The notes: generated by a model from the letters alone, not told the origin. Shown: positions 5,155-12,790, counted from the first letter of the stretch. The stretch is DNA of 12,790 nucleotides from JBGPBY01 sp041481485 (GCA_041481485.1 JBGPBY010000169.1:1-12790); one strand, 5' to 3'. Numbers and translations: made by a program.

Positions 5155-6102
5155 TTATGACGGCTGTTGCCGCGCCGCGCGGAATACCGAGTTCTCTGCG
5201 GGAGTGCGTCCCTGCAATACGGCGACGACATTCTCGGCGGTGAACAGGCACATCTCGCGATAGGTTGCACTGGTCAACGATGCGACGTGCGGCGTCAGCA
5301 GCACACGGGGGTTGCAAAGCAGCGGATCGTCCGGAGCAGGCGGTTCCGTGTCGAGAACGTCGGCGGCGAATCCTCCAAGCCGATTCTCCGAGATTGCAGC
5401 GCGCAGCGCGGTTGGATCAACCAGCGCGCCGCGTGCCGTATTGACGAGACATGACCCCGGTTTCATCCTGGAGAATTCTTTTGGGCCAATGATGCCTTTC
5501 GTCTCGCCGGTAAGCGGAAGGTGGAGCGTCACGATATCCGCGGCACTCAACAAATCATTAAGAGGCAGTGTTGCAAACTCGCACGCGAAAGACATTCCGT
5601 TTCGCCGTGCGACAACGACATTCATCTCGAAGGCGCTCGCCAGCCGTGCCACGCGCCTGCCGATGCTGCCGTATCCCAGAATACCGAGAGTCAATCCTGC
5701 AAGTTCCCCGCCCTGATAAAGTGCACGATCTTCCCAGCGCCCCTGGGCGCATGCATTTGCCCACGGCGCGATTTGCCGCACGAGAGCGAGCATCAGCGCC
5801 AGCGTGTGTTCCGCGACTGTTCGGCCGTTCAGGCCTTTGGCAAAAATCACCTGGATACTCCGGCGTGCCGCGGCGGCAATATCGAGATTGTCGAGTCCGA
5901 CTCCGGCTCGCGCGATGGCGCGAAGATTCGGAAACGATGCCATCATCGAATCGGTGATTCGTCCGCGACTTCGCGTCAGTATCGCGCGGACATCGGAAGA
6001 CGGGACCTGAACGCCGTTCGGTTGGACGGCGCGCAACACTGGCTCACAGCGTTCGAGCAGAGCCTCCGCTTCGGGATGCAGGCTCTCGAGCAAAAGAATC
6101 AT
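5155..6102 (-). CDS. D-2-hydroxyacid dehydrogenase (NAD(P)-dependent)
   Basis: The 315-residue protein is of the D-isomer-specific 2-hydroxyacid dehydrogenase family (phosphoglycerate dehydrogenase-like). The N- and C-terminal substrate segments flank a Rossmann domain with GYGSIG at 143-148. All three catalytic positions are present: Arg224 (NTARGALVD), Glu253 (ADVLDTEPP) and His272 (LTPHVASLT). The strand after the nucleotide motif ends in VVARRN and lacks the usual acidic residue, which hints at NADP preference (inference). It would reduce a 2-keto acid or oxidise a D-2-hydroxy acid made by its operon partners. The ATG at 6102 overlaps the stop of the VOC gene as ATGA, so the two are translationally coupled. 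The frame is open to 6303 but the upstream part is not protein-like. It is the last gene of the minus-strand run. Confidence 0.88.
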   Translation of the reverse strand: MILLLESLHPEAEALLERCEPVLRAVQPNGVQVPSSDVRAILTRSRGRITDSMMASFPNLRAIARAGVGLDNLDIAAAARRSIQVIFAKGLNGRTVAEHTLALMLALVRQIAPWANACAQGRWEDRALYQGGELAGLTLGILGYGSIGRRVARLASAFEMNVVVARRNGMSFACEFATLPLNDLLSAADIVTLHLPLTGETKGIIGPKEFSRMKPGSCLVNTARGALVDPTALRAAISENRLGGFAADVLDTEPPAPDDPLLCNPRVLLTPHVASLTSATYREMCLFTAENVVAVLQGRTPAENSVFRAARQQPS

Positions 6103-6578
6103 GTGGCCTGGTGGTGGCCATCGCTTGCGCCGGACTCGATGCGATAGACACCGCGCCGTGGCTCCACCAGGTCGCGGTCGGCGTGAAACGTCGACAGATC
6201 GATCGACTCGCTGGACGAGCTGGCAATCTCGATAAGGTTCCCAGATGGATCGCGGACAAACATCTGCATTTTTCCGTTGGGAAGCTGGCGCACTTTGCCC
6301 CACGGCGCGACATCAATGACGTTGCCCGCTTTCGCGCGCGCAAAGACGGCCATGAAATCCGGCACCACGAGACAGAAGTGACCGCGGAATTGCCGCTCGT
6401 CGCGCATTTCGTTCATGTGAATCTGTTGCGTCGCACCGACCTTGAAAAACTGGCAGGGAAAACCCTGATCGGGCGTTTCATCGAGCGTCAATCCCAGAAC
6501 GTCACGATAGAACGGGATTGCCGCATCGAGATCTTCGACATTCACGTTGACGTGTTGAATCAGAAATTCGTCCGGCAT
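6099..6578 (-). CDS. VOC-superfamily protein (glyoxalase/dioxygenase fold)
   Basis: The 159-residue protein has two beta-alpha-beta-beta-beta modules: LIQHVNVNVEDLDAAIPFYRDVLGLTL (6-32) and GHFCLVVPDFMAVFARAKAG (66-85) to FVRDPSGNLIEIAS (107-120). Probable metal ligands are His9, His54 or Glu57, His67 and Glu117. VOC proteins include glyoxalases, epimerases, ring-cleaving dioxygenases and resistance proteins, so the reaction cannot be fixed. Its place between an enolase-superfamily enzyme and a hydroxyacid dehydrogenase favours a metal-dependent isomerase or lyase step. GGGAG (6586-6590) sits seven bases before the ATG. The gap to the preceding gene is three bases, and the stop overlaps the next start. 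Confidence 0.85.
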   Translation of the reverse strand: MPDEFLIQHVNVNVEDLDAAIPFYRDVLGLTLDETPDQGFPCQFFKVGATQQIHMNEMRDERQFRGHFCLVVPDFMAVFARAKAGNVIDVAPWGKVRQLPNGKMQMFVRDPSGNLIEIASSSSESIDLSTFHADRDLVEPRRGVYRIESGASDGHHQAT

Positions 6579-6581
6579 CGT

Positions 6582-7751
6582 TTACTCCCGTGCCCGCGCA
6601 TACCGCCTCACGAATTCCGGATCGGGCTCGATGCCCCAGCCGGGACCGGAAGGCGGCGACAACATGCCATCTTTCAGTTTCAAGTCCATGGGCGCCATTT
6701 CCCGCAGCAGCGGATTGCCCCCCATCGGCACTTCCATATATACCCCTGCACTGCTGGCAAAAGCGAGCGTCAGTCCGGCGCGGAACGATATTGAAGAGCC
6801 CCAGCAGTGCGGGGCGAGTTCGATGCGATGCGCTTCACAAAGCGCGGCGATCTTGAGTCCTTCGGAAAACCCGCCAGTGATGGCCAGATCCGGTTGCAGG
6901 ACATCGACTGCCCTGCGTTCGATCAATTCCGCAAAGGCGAAGCGCGTAAATTCGCTCTCTCCAGCGGCGACCGGTATCGAGCTCGCGGCACGCACTTCGG
7001 CCAGTCCCGCACGATCGTCGGGCATGACGGGCTCTTCGATGAATCGCAGATTCAGTTCCGCGGCGGCCTGGCAGAATCGTTTTGCCTGTGCCACGCTCAT
7101 GGTGCCGTGGGCGTCGACCATCAGATCGGTTTCACGGCCAATGGCCTCGCGCGCCGCTCGCACGCGCGCAAGACTCGTGCCGCTGCGGCCATCCATTGCA
7201 CCGGCTCGCATCTTCACTGCCCTAAAGCCCTGACTCAAATATCGCTTCAACTCTTCTCCGATTCTTTCCGGATCGCCCCAGCCGCCGCTGCCATATGCAT
7301 TCACGCTGTCGCGGCACGCACCGCCGGCGAGTTCGAGAACCGAGCAGCCGCGTGCCTTGCCGGCAAGGTCCCAAAGCGCCAGATCGATGCCGCTGATGGC
7401 GGCCACATGAATGCCGCGCCGTCCGAGGATCGGCATCGGACGTCCGTACCGTTCAGCCAACTGCGCTCGCGGTCCATTGATCATGCGGTTCCACAGGCGA
7501 ATGATGTTTCGCGCATCCTCGCCTTCCAGCAGCGGGCGCAGCTCGTTTTCAACAATTGCGACAACGGCTGCGCCATTGCCGGCACTGCCCACTCCTGCCT
7601 TCGCTTCGCCATATCCGACAAGACCGTCATGCGTACGGATCGTTACAAGGACGCCGTCAAACGCCGTCATGCGTCCAAAATCGGACGTGTGCTGTCTGGA
7701 TTCCGGAATTGGGCAGTGCAGCCAGATCGCTTCGACGTCGCGAATTTTCAT
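6582..7751 (-). CDS. Mandelate racemase/muconate lactonizing-type enolase superfamily enzyme
   Basis: The 389-residue protein has a capping domain (1-130) and a barrel with a full set of active-site residues. The K-x-R acid/base motif is at 180-182 (AVKMRAG). Metal ligands are Asp213 (MVDAHG), Glu239 (FIEEPV) and Glu265 (AAGESE). The Asp288 (LQPD)-His315 (APHCWGS) dyad and Glu340 complete it. The His-Asp dyad places it in the mandelate racemase subgroup, which mostly dehydrates sugar acids or epimerises hydroxy acids. Lys-x-Arg is used here where many dehydratases have Lys-x-Lys or Lys-x-His. Its ATG overlaps the stop of the epimerase gene (ATGA at 7748-7751). A sugar-acid dehydratase feeding the downstream dehydrogenase is the best guess. 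Confidence 0.9.
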   Translation of the reverse strand: MKIRDVEAIWLHCPIPESRQHTSDFGRMTAFDGVLVTIRTHDGLVGYGEAKAGVGSAGNGAAVVAIVENELRPLLEGEDARNIIRLWNRMINGPRAQLAERYGRPMPILGRRGIHVAAISGIDLALWDLAGKARGCSVLELAGGACRDSVNAYGSGGWGDPERIGEELKRYLSQGFRAVKMRAGAMDGRSGTSLARVRAAREAIGRETDLMVDAHGTMSVAQAKRFCQAAAELNLRFIEEPVMPDDRAGLAEVRAASSIPVAAGESEFTRFAFAELIERRAVDVLQPDLAITGGFSEGLKIAALCEAHRIELAPHCWGSSISFRAGLTLAFASSAGVYMEVPMGGNPLLREMAPMDLKLKDGMLSPPSGPGWGIEPDPEFVRRYARARE

Positions 7752-8635
7752 CGGATGAGCGGCAGCAACGTCTTCGATGCCGTTTCGTACAGCATCGTGT
7801 AAAACTCTTCGGACAACAGGCTGCTGCCATGATCCTGAATAAACTTCAGCTGCTCAGCGGAAATATCGACCGGATCTTTCTCCACCTGATTCTTCCAATG
7901 AGTGACCGGTGTGCGGTCGACGGAGGCAACGGCTTCCATCGTCAACGCTCCATCGTAGCCGACTTCGCGCAGCGTCGACACCAGCCGGGCCCAGTCGATG
8001 CGGCCCATTCCCGGGGCCAGCCGATTGTTCTCCGCGACGTGCACATCGAACAGCTTCTTGCCGGCGTTCCGTACGGCAGCGAACATGTCCAATTCTTCGA
8101 TGTTCATGTGAAACACATCGAGGCAGATGCCGCACTCGGGTCCAACATCCTTCGCCAATGCCAGAGCCTGCTCCCCGCGATTTACGAAATAGGTTTCGAA
8201 GCGGTTCAGCGGCTCGATCGCCATCTTGACGCCGCACTTCATCGCATGATCGTAGACTTCCTTCAACCCATCGACGACCCACTGCCATTCCTGTTCGGGC
8301 GTACCGTCGGGCACAATCTTGCCGACAGTCGCAGGCACGATCGTAATCTCCGTACCGTCGAGTTCCTGGACCATCGTGACCACGGACTTCACGTAATCGA
8401 CGGAGGCCGCACGTTGAGCATCGTCCCTCGCAGCAAGATTGCGGTGACCCAGTGTGAGCGTGACCGCGCCCCAGCAGCGGATACCGTACTGTTTCAGGAG
8501 CGGACGCGACGATTTGGTGTCATATTGCTGCGGCTCGCCGCTTATTTCGATGCTTTCGAAGCCCAGACGTTTGATGCGCTTTAGCGTCACTTCCAACGGT
8601 TCGGCGCGCATCCAGTTATGTGTAGAAAGATGCAT
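7748..8635 (-). CDS. Sugar phosphate isomerase/epimerase-like TIM barrel (D-tagatose 3-epimerase type)
   Basis: The 295-residue protein belongs to the AP-endonuclease-2-like TIM-barrel family. It resembles ketose 3-epimerases: AIEPLNRFETYFVN (139-152), CLDVFHMNIEE (171-181), FDVHVAENNRLAPGMGRIDW (196-215) and GALTMEAV (229-236). The four divalent-metal ligands are Glu141, Asp173, His199 and Glu234. Arg205 sits where the family holds substrate. It likely isomerises or epimerises a keto-sugar in the cytoplasm. Relatives also act on 3-keto-glycosides, which would suit the DUF1080 protein upstream. A GAGGA (8641-8645) six bases before the ATG supports this start. It is the first gene of a tightly packed four-gene block. 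Confidence 0.87.
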   Translation of the reverse strand: MHLSTHNWMRAEPLEVTLKRIKRLGFESIEISGEPQQYDTKSSRPLLKQYGIRCWGAVTLTLGHRNLAARDDAQRAASVDYVKSVVTMVQELDGTEITIVPATVGKIVPDGTPEQEWQWVVDGLKEVYDHAMKCGVKMAIEPLNRFETYFVNRGEQALALAKDVGPECGICLDVFHMNIEELDMFAAVRNAGKKLFDVHVAENNRLAPGMGRIDWARLVSTLREVGYDGALTMEAVASVDRTPVTHWKNQVEKDPVDISAEQLKFIQDHGSSLLSEEFYTMLYETASKTLLPLIR

Positions 8636-8640
8636 GGTTT

Positions 8641-8645
8641 TCCTC
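8641..8645 (-). promoter_or_regulatory. Shine-Dalgarno of the epimerase gene
   Basis: Read on the minus strand, GAGGA stands before AAAACC and the ATG at 8635. It marks independent translation initiation for the four-gene block, after the 160-base gap that holds the palindrome. Confidence 0.65.
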
Positions 8646-8705
8646 GGGGTTACCGTATCACAAAAGATGCAGGAGCTTCCGCTGGTTGATCTCTAAGCCA
8701 TGAAT

Positions 8706-8780
8706 TGCGCGCGGTCATAGACCGCGCCTACAGTCGGCTGCGGCCCTTCCCCCTGTAGGCGCGGTCTATGACCGCGCACA
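8706..8780. repeat. Nested palindromic intergenic repeat, copy 2
   Basis: Arms 8706-8733 and 8753-8780 are reverse complements at 27 of 28 bases around a 19-base loop. Each arm is palindromic about GCGGTCATAGACCGC. The unit is the same as in copy 1 (1-77) but the CTACA ends face inwards here and outwards there. It lies in the gap between the second propeller gene and the epimerase gene, where a strong hairpin could attenuate or terminate minus-strand transcription. Confidence 0.88.
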
Positions 8781-8795
8781 TTTTCTCAGTTTGCC

Positions 8796-10283
8796 TCAGT
8801 GCTCCAGGTAAATGCCGAACGCATAGAATGTGCCGTCCAGCGTACTGAAGTACACGCGGCCGTTCGACACCGTTATTCCGGCCAAAGACGCGGGCGCCCC
8901 GACCAGATTCCTACTGGAGTAGAGCTCCTTGCCCGTCGTGGCATCCAACGCAAACAGCGTGGCGCGCGTGCCGTTCTTCGCACGCTCACGTGTGAACTCT
9001 CCTGCCGACACCGCGAACACCACACTGCTCGCGACGACGGGAGTCAGCGGCGATGCCATATCCCGTGAAACCCATGCGGGAGTGAGAACAACTTTGCCGG
9101 ATTGCTCTTCGACCTTAAACGCAGAGATCGAGCCACTCGGCGCCGCTCCATTTCGTCCCCACACCGGCGCCAAAATCCAACGCGTATTGTCGGTGTCCTG
9201 CCACGTGGACAAGCCGGCAGAAACCGCAAGCGGCATCGTTCGATCGAGAGGCGTGCTGTGGTTTCCACCAAATGAGGCCGCATCCAGCAGGTAAATGCGG
9301 CCATCCTTACCCGCAGCAGCAACCAGCTGCCGGTCCTTGAATTGAAACGCGAGCGGAGCCGGCACATCCCGCCGGTCATCGGCGCCGGCATCTTCAAGAT
9401 TGAAGTATCCCGAAAGCGCCAGAGTGCCCGCGCTGAATGCCAGAAGCCTCCGTGACGTTTGAACATAAATCGTTCCATCACTGCCAATCACTGTGCCGGG
9501 CGATCCACCAAGCTCACCGTCATTCAGTGCGTACGACGACGCCTTCGGCACGTCGCCGGTCAGGTCGATGGCCCACACTGCATTTTGCGTCAAATTGCAT
9601 GCGGGACTCGTAACCGCATAGATGACGCCATTGACCATCCTCAGGCTGGAGATTTTCGAATTGGCGGGGATGACTTGAACGGGCTGCACCATATCGTCGC
9701 CGGTCGATGTATTCAGACGATGAAGCCTTCCGTCGCTGGAGATCGCATAGACCGATGCGGTCCCCGCGATGAAACTACCCGCCTGAGCTGGAGCCCCGCC
9801 GCGCTGTGGAGCCGCAGCGCCGCGGGGACCGTTGATTCCGGGAACCGGCATGGTCGGCATGGCGGTCATTCCTCCGGGACAATCCGGAGTGGACGAGGTG
9901 GCCTGCGGTTCCCGCGTCGAGTACTCCAGATGCTTTTGCCAGAAGATGGTGCCGAGATCGGCATCGATCGCATAGACGATGTCCGAGTTGGATCCGACAA
10001 ACGCCAACTCGCGAAAGCCGCGATACGAAATCAGCCGGCCAAGAATGATCGGCGGCATCAACGGGCGCAGTCCTTTGGATTGGCTCTCCAGCTTAAGCTT
10101 GAACAACAGTTGGAGATCCTTCACCTTCTCCTTTGAAATCCGCGCGTCGGCGCCCTCCCAGCCGCTGCCCTGCGCATCGCCGCCGAGCGTGGGCCAGTTT
10201 CCACCGCGAGACTGAGACAGCGCCAGCGCGGCGCAAACGGAAATCAAGACAAGGTTCAGGATAACTTTTCGCATTGCCATCAT
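8796..10283 (-). CDS. Secreted PQQ-type beta-propeller protein 2
   Basis: The 495-residue protein has a signal peptide (MRKVILNLVLISVCAALALS, hydrophobic to about residue 23). A chain of propeller blades follows, with the repeated strand-turn pattern of PQQ-binding-like proteins: IVYAIDADLGTIFWQKHLE (102-120), VYAISSDGRLHRLNTSTGD (178-196), ATLFALDATTGKELY near the end, and VYFSTLDGTFYAFGIYLEH closing it. There is no CxxCH haem motif, so it is not a quinohaemoprotein dehydrogenase. A Gly/Ala/Pro-rich insert (about 150-170) follows a DCPGGMTA loop. Cys135 and Cys229 align with cysteines of the neighbouring paralogue. The ATG at 10283 overlaps that gene's stop (ATGA); ATGs at 10280 and 10274 are alternative starts. 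Whether PQQ is bound is not clear; a binding or scaffold role is possible. Confidence 0.85.
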   Translation of the reverse strand: MMAMRKVILNLVLISVCAALALSQSRGGNWPTLGGDAQGSGWEGADARISKEKVKDLQLLFKLKLESQSKGLRPLMPPIILGRLISYRGFRELAFVGSNSDIVYAIDADLGTIFWQKHLEYSTREPQATSSTPDCPGGMTAMPTMPVPGINGPRGAAAPQRGGAPAQAGSFIAGTASVYAISSDGRLHRLNTSTGDDMVQPVQVIPANSKISSLRMVNGVIYAVTSPACNLTQNAVWAIDLTGDVPKASSYALNDGELGGSPGTVIGSDGTIYVQTSRRLLAFSAGTLALSGYFNLEDAGADDRRDVPAPLAFQFKDRQLVAAAGKDGRIYLLDAASFGGNHSTPLDRTMPLAVSAGLSTWQDTDNTRWILAPVWGRNGAAPSGSISAFKVEEQSGKVVLTPAWVSRDMASPLTPVVASSVVFAVSAGEFTRERAKNGTRATLFALDATTGKELYSSRNLVGAPASLAGITVSNGRVYFSTLDGTFYAFGIYLEH

Positions 10284-11827
10284 TTGCCGGGAAGTCCGAA
10301 GCAGTACAGCGTGCTGTCGAACGTTCCGAGGTATACCCGCCCGTTGGCAATCGACAAGCCGCCGAAGTGCACAAAGGACGTGATCTGGTCACCACTGGAG
10401 AACAGCGTCTTGCCGGTTTCGGCATCGAACGCGAACAGCGTGGCATGAGTGGATGCTTTGATTCGCAGCGGGCTCGAATCATTCAATCCGCGATCGGCAT
10501 AGGCCTGTGTGGTGTCCTCGCCGCTGCCATAGGCATAAACAACTCCATTCGCAACGACGGGAGGCTCGCCATGATCCATGTCCTGGGACATCCATGCCGG
10601 AGTGAGCTGGATTTTTCCATTGACCGTTTCCACCTTGAGCGCGACGATGGCGCCGCGTTTGACCGGCCCATAGGACACAGGTGGCTTGAAGTCCGAATGT
10701 GACGGCCCCCAGAACGGTACCAGCACCCAGCGGGTGCCTTTGGCATCCTCCCAGCTAGCCATGCCGCCCCAGATTCCCGTTCCCGCAAAGTTGAACTCTT
10801 CATTGCAAAGCTGCTGCGTACGATAGACCGGCGTTTGATGATCGGCGCCTCCTGCGGACTTCGGATCGAGCAGGTAGACGCGGCACTCCTTACTGCCAAC
10901 AACCATCAGCTCGCGGCCTTTGTAATCGAAGATCGCGGGCGTGACCTGCATGTCCAGATCTTTCTTGTAGAGGAACTCCCAGTTCGACGGAATGTACCAA
11001 TCCTTCAGCTTCAGCTCATTGCCTTCAATCCGAGCGCCGATCAGCCCGTTGCCGTAACGCTGAGTCGGCAAGTCGTATGTGCCATCGCCGGTTGGAGCCC
11101 AGGCGACACCGCTGGAGTCGATCGCGGCGCCGGTTCGACCCCACAGGCCTCCGCTTTTCGGACTGAACGTCATGACCTTTTTGAGGGGGTCGTTGATGTC
11201 GATCGCCCACATCTGATTCGGATTGCCGGCGCATCCCTGAGACGTCGTCGTAAAGAGCACACTGCCCCACATGTTCAATGCGTATGACTTGCCGTTGGGC
11301 CAACCAAACTGGACCGGCGCTGCCATCTCCTCACCGGTTGCGAGGTTGATGAAATGCAGCTGGCCGTTTCCGGCAAGGACATAAACGGGACGAACGCCGG
11401 CAGTGTTTTCGGCTCCAATCAGCGGGGTTGCCGTCATCCCGCCTGGACAGAGGGGATCGGTGGCTCCGCCGTTTCGCGCCGGTGGAGGATATTCAAAATG
11501 TTTCGTCCAGAGAATCTCGCCTTTATCCACATCAATGGCATAGAGATTGTCTGAGACCCCGGTTTCCAGCGCGATCTGTTTCGGGCCGGTGGCGGTTCGA
11601 ACCTGTCCGATGATCAATGGCGGCAGCAGCGTATGCATTTGCCGCGGCGCGTTATCGAATTTCAGCTTCCACAGAATTTTCAGGTTTCCGACGTTATCCG
11701 TTTTGAGGATAGTTTCGTCTTTCTGCCAGTTTGTGCGCTGCGGATTGCCTCCGTCGGTGGGCCAGTCCGCGCCAATCGCAATGGCGCAGACGGCAATGAT
11801 CGCCATCAAGGCTATAAGGGTTCGCAT
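10280..11827 (-). CDS. Secreted PQQ-type beta-propeller protein 1
   Basis: The 515-residue protein has a signal peptide (MRTLIALMAIIAVCAIAIG, cleavage near Ala20). Propeller blades follow: NLYAIDVDKGEILWTKHFE (94-112), VYVLAGNGQLHFINLATGEE (148-167), MWAIDINDPLKK, CRVYLLDPKSAGG, HATLFAFDAETGKTLF and the closing VYLGTFDSTLYCFGLPGK. It is a paralogue of the next gene: both start with DWPT/NWPTLGG-type ends, both have a CPGGMTA loop (Cys127 here) and a second aligned Cys (Cys199), and both have W-x-LVPFWG/ILAPVWG and TPAW-S-DM segments. There are no haem-binding sites. Likely periplasmic or exported, perhaps dehydrogenase-like or a sugar-binding sensor. It starts 55 bases downstream of the DUF1080 gene. 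Confidence 0.86.
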   Translation of the reverse strand: MRTLIALMAIIAVCAIAIGADWPTDGGNPQRTNWQKDETILKTDNVGNLKILWKLKFDNAPRQMHTLLPPLIIGQVRTATGPKQIALETGVSDNLYAIDVDKGEILWTKHFEYPPPARNGGATDPLCPGGMTATPLIGAENTAGVRPVYVLAGNGQLHFINLATGEEMAAPVQFGWPNGKSYALNMWGSVLFTTTSQGCAGNPNQMWAIDINDPLKKVMTFSPKSGGLWGRTGAAIDSSGVAWAPTGDGTYDLPTQRYGNGLIGARIEGNELKLKDWYIPSNWEFLYKKDLDMQVTPAIFDYKGRELMVVGSKECRVYLLDPKSAGGADHQTPVYRTQQLCNEEFNFAGTGIWGGMASWEDAKGTRWVLVPFWGPSHSDFKPPVSYGPVKRGAIVALKVETVNGKIQLTPAWMSQDMDHGEPPVVANGVVYAYGSGEDTTQAYADRGLNDSSPLRIKASTHATLFAFDAETGKTLFSSGDQITSFVHFGGLSIANGRVYLGTFDSTLYCFGLPGK

Positions 11828-11882
11828 GGCGGCCTACGTTATATCAATGAAATGTGCCGGTCAATTGGCGATCATGACAAAC

Positions 11883-12656
11883 CTACAGGTTCTTCAGCCA
11901 CAGATTTCGAAACGAGACTTTGCCCGTACCTTCGATTTGAAGTGCAATCACGCCTTGTGCTGCGGCCATCGTGGAATCGTCATCGATAAAGACGGACATG
12001 AGATGGCCGTTGACGATGTGCATCATCGTGTTGCCTCGCGCGATGACGTGCAGCTGGTTCCAATCGCCGGTCTTCACGTATCCCTTGAGCTCATCCGGAT
12101 CGCCCAGCGTTGATAGCAGGCGCGGTTTCTTTCCCTGTTCGGCGCGCACCACCTGGCCGCGCCAGGCGATGATGCCCCGAGGCGTACCCTGCTCGTAAAG
12201 TTGTCCGGTGTATCGCCCGGCAAAATCGAAATCGGCCTGATACCCTTTCATTGCCGGAAAGCCACCCCGAGCCTGGGGAACGATCGTGCTGCGGTATTGG
12301 ATGCCGCTGTTCAGCCCGGTGCCTTCCAGTTTCATTTCAGCTTTCAGCTCGAAGTTTCGGACCTCGCCACCCTTCCAGATGATGTAAGTCGTACCGGAGG
12401 GTTTTTCACGTGTGGATTCGCCTACGATTGCGCCATTCTCCAGACGCCAGAATTCAGGATTCCCATCCCAGTCCTTCAGCGTGGCGCCGTCAAAGATCGA
12501 TTTCCATCCGTCATGATCGTCAAACGCAATGGGTTCAGGTTGAGTAAAACCTCCTCCACCGCCACGAGCCTGTTGTGCCGGGGCCGGCGTTTGCGCAAAC
12601 GACAGGACAATTCCTGCCAACACAATCCAGACAGCCACGGTTACCCTGCTCGCCAT
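11883..12656 (-). CDS. Exported DUF1080 protein (3-keto-disaccharide hydrolase family)
   Basis: The 257-residue protein has a signal peptide (MASRVTVAVWIVLAGIVLSFAQ) and a Gly-rich linker (31-36). One DUF1080 domain follows, with its typical opening GWKSIFDGATLKDWDG (50-65), a RLENGAIVGE strand pair (71-80), NFELKAEMKL (101-110), NSGIQYRS (116-123) and a closing GKVSFRNLWLKNL. The fold is a concanavalin-like jelly roll. Characterised family members cleave 3-keto-glycosides, and many uncharacterised ones sit in glycan-degradation loci. It leads the minus-strand run, ahead of two secreted propeller proteins. The start at 12656 is chosen because AGGAGG lies just upstream and the signal peptide begins there. 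The frame is open a further 27 bases. Confidence 0.9.
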   Translation of the reverse strand: MASRVTVAVWIVLAGIVLSFAQTPAPAQQARGGGGGFTQPEPIAFDDHDGWKSIFDGATLKDWDGNPEFWRLENGAIVGESTREKPSGTTYIIWKGGEVRNFELKAEMKLEGTGLNSGIQYRSTIVPQARGGFPAMKGYQADFDFAGRYTGQLYEQGTPRGIIAWRGQVVRAEQGKKPRLLSTLGDPDELKGYVKTGDWNQLHVIARGNTMMHIVNGHLMSVFIDDDSTMAAAQGVIALQIEGTGKVSFRNLWLKNL

Positions 12657-12660
12657 ATCC

Positions 12661-12666
12661 CCTCCT
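12661..12666 (-). promoter_or_regulatory. Shine-Dalgarno of the DUF1080 gene
   Basis: AGGAGG is read on the minus strand, followed by GGAT and the ATG at 12656. This perfect site decides the start against the longer frame from 12683. Confidence 0.75.
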
Positions 12667-12752
12667 AATGTTCGGGGAAGCATATGCGCAAACCCTGCAA
12701 GTCCGCAACCGGATGCGAATCGCGTGGCTGTGGAGGCGGGCGATCAAGAAAT

Positions 12753-12786
12753 CCCTCTCCCAACGGGAGAGGGCGGCCGAAGGCCG
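12753..12786. repeat. Intergenic double hairpin
   Basis: CCCTCTCCC (12753-12761) pairs with GGGAGAGGG (12765-12773) over a three-base loop. CGGCC (12774-12778) then pairs with GGCCG (12782-12786) over GAA. This is the start of a widely seen bacterial intergenic repeat (continuing typically with a CCGGGGTGAGGG-like tail) and is cut by the end of the window. It has no T-run, so it is not called as a terminator. Confidence 0.7.
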
Positions 12787-12790
12787 GGGG

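Noticed and set aside
6807..8584. Long open frames on the + strand (331 and 342 codons) opposite the enolase-type and epimerase genes
   Set aside because: They mirror two genes with full active-site motifs. The predicted proteins have no recognisable domains and a composition typical of antisense frames in GC-rich DNA.

Overview
The window looks like chromosomal DNA from a fairly GC-rich, Gram-negative environmental heterotroph. An Acidobacteriota (Solibacter/Bryobacter-like) origin is my best guess. It rests on the combination of a DUF1080 (3-keto-disaccharide hydrolase family) protein, secreted PQQ-type beta-propeller proteins, a catabolic operon with a TIM-barrel isomerase and an enolase-superfamily enzyme, and abundant nested-palindrome repeats. 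No rRNA, tRNA or marker gene confirms it.

Layout. (1) Positions 1-77 hold a nested palindromic repeat, followed by a membrane-anchored YdcF/DUF218-like gene (+) that converges on a secreted SGNH/GDSL-type hydrolase (-). (2) Positions 1907 to about 5105 read as an integron cassette cluster with no integrase in view (a CALIN). All its genes are on the + strand: a lipoprotein with a carboxypeptidase-regulatory-like fold; a BrnT toxin with an RHH-like antitoxin; a frameshifted unknown gene; an addiction-module antitoxin with a C-terminally truncated ParE toxin; and a PhyH-family dioxygenase. Two full attC sites are visible (2544-2643 and 3184-3281), each with paired arms and one extra unpaired base. 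Two further left-half attC remnants lie at 3862 and 5081, and a simple core site is at 1907. For cassettes 2 and 3 the R'' heptamer at the right end is the exact complement of the R' heptamer at the left end. For cassette 1 it differs by one base. This is what cassette excision and insertion predict. (3) From 5155 to 12656 seven genes run on the minus strand. In transcription order they are DUF1080 protein, PQQ-propeller 1, PQQ-propeller 2, a gap with a second nested palindrome, sugar epimerase/isomerase, mandelate racemase-type enzyme, VOC protein and D-2-hydroxyacid dehydrogenase. Three of the junctions are 4-base ATGA overlaps and one is a 3-base gap.

How the genes work together. The minus-strand run fits oxidative breakdown of a sugar or glycoside. 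Exported proteins (DUF1080 and the two propellers) would act outside the cytoplasm. The cytoplasmic isomerase, sugar-acid dehydratase/racemase and NAD(P)-dependent dehydrogenase would then process the product. The substrate cannot be read from the sequence. The cassette region is a separate, mobile, low-expression island of two toxin-antitoxin modules and accessory genes. It is visibly eroding: a frameshift, a truncated toxin and lost attC halves. The window ends in a common intergenic hairpin repeat.
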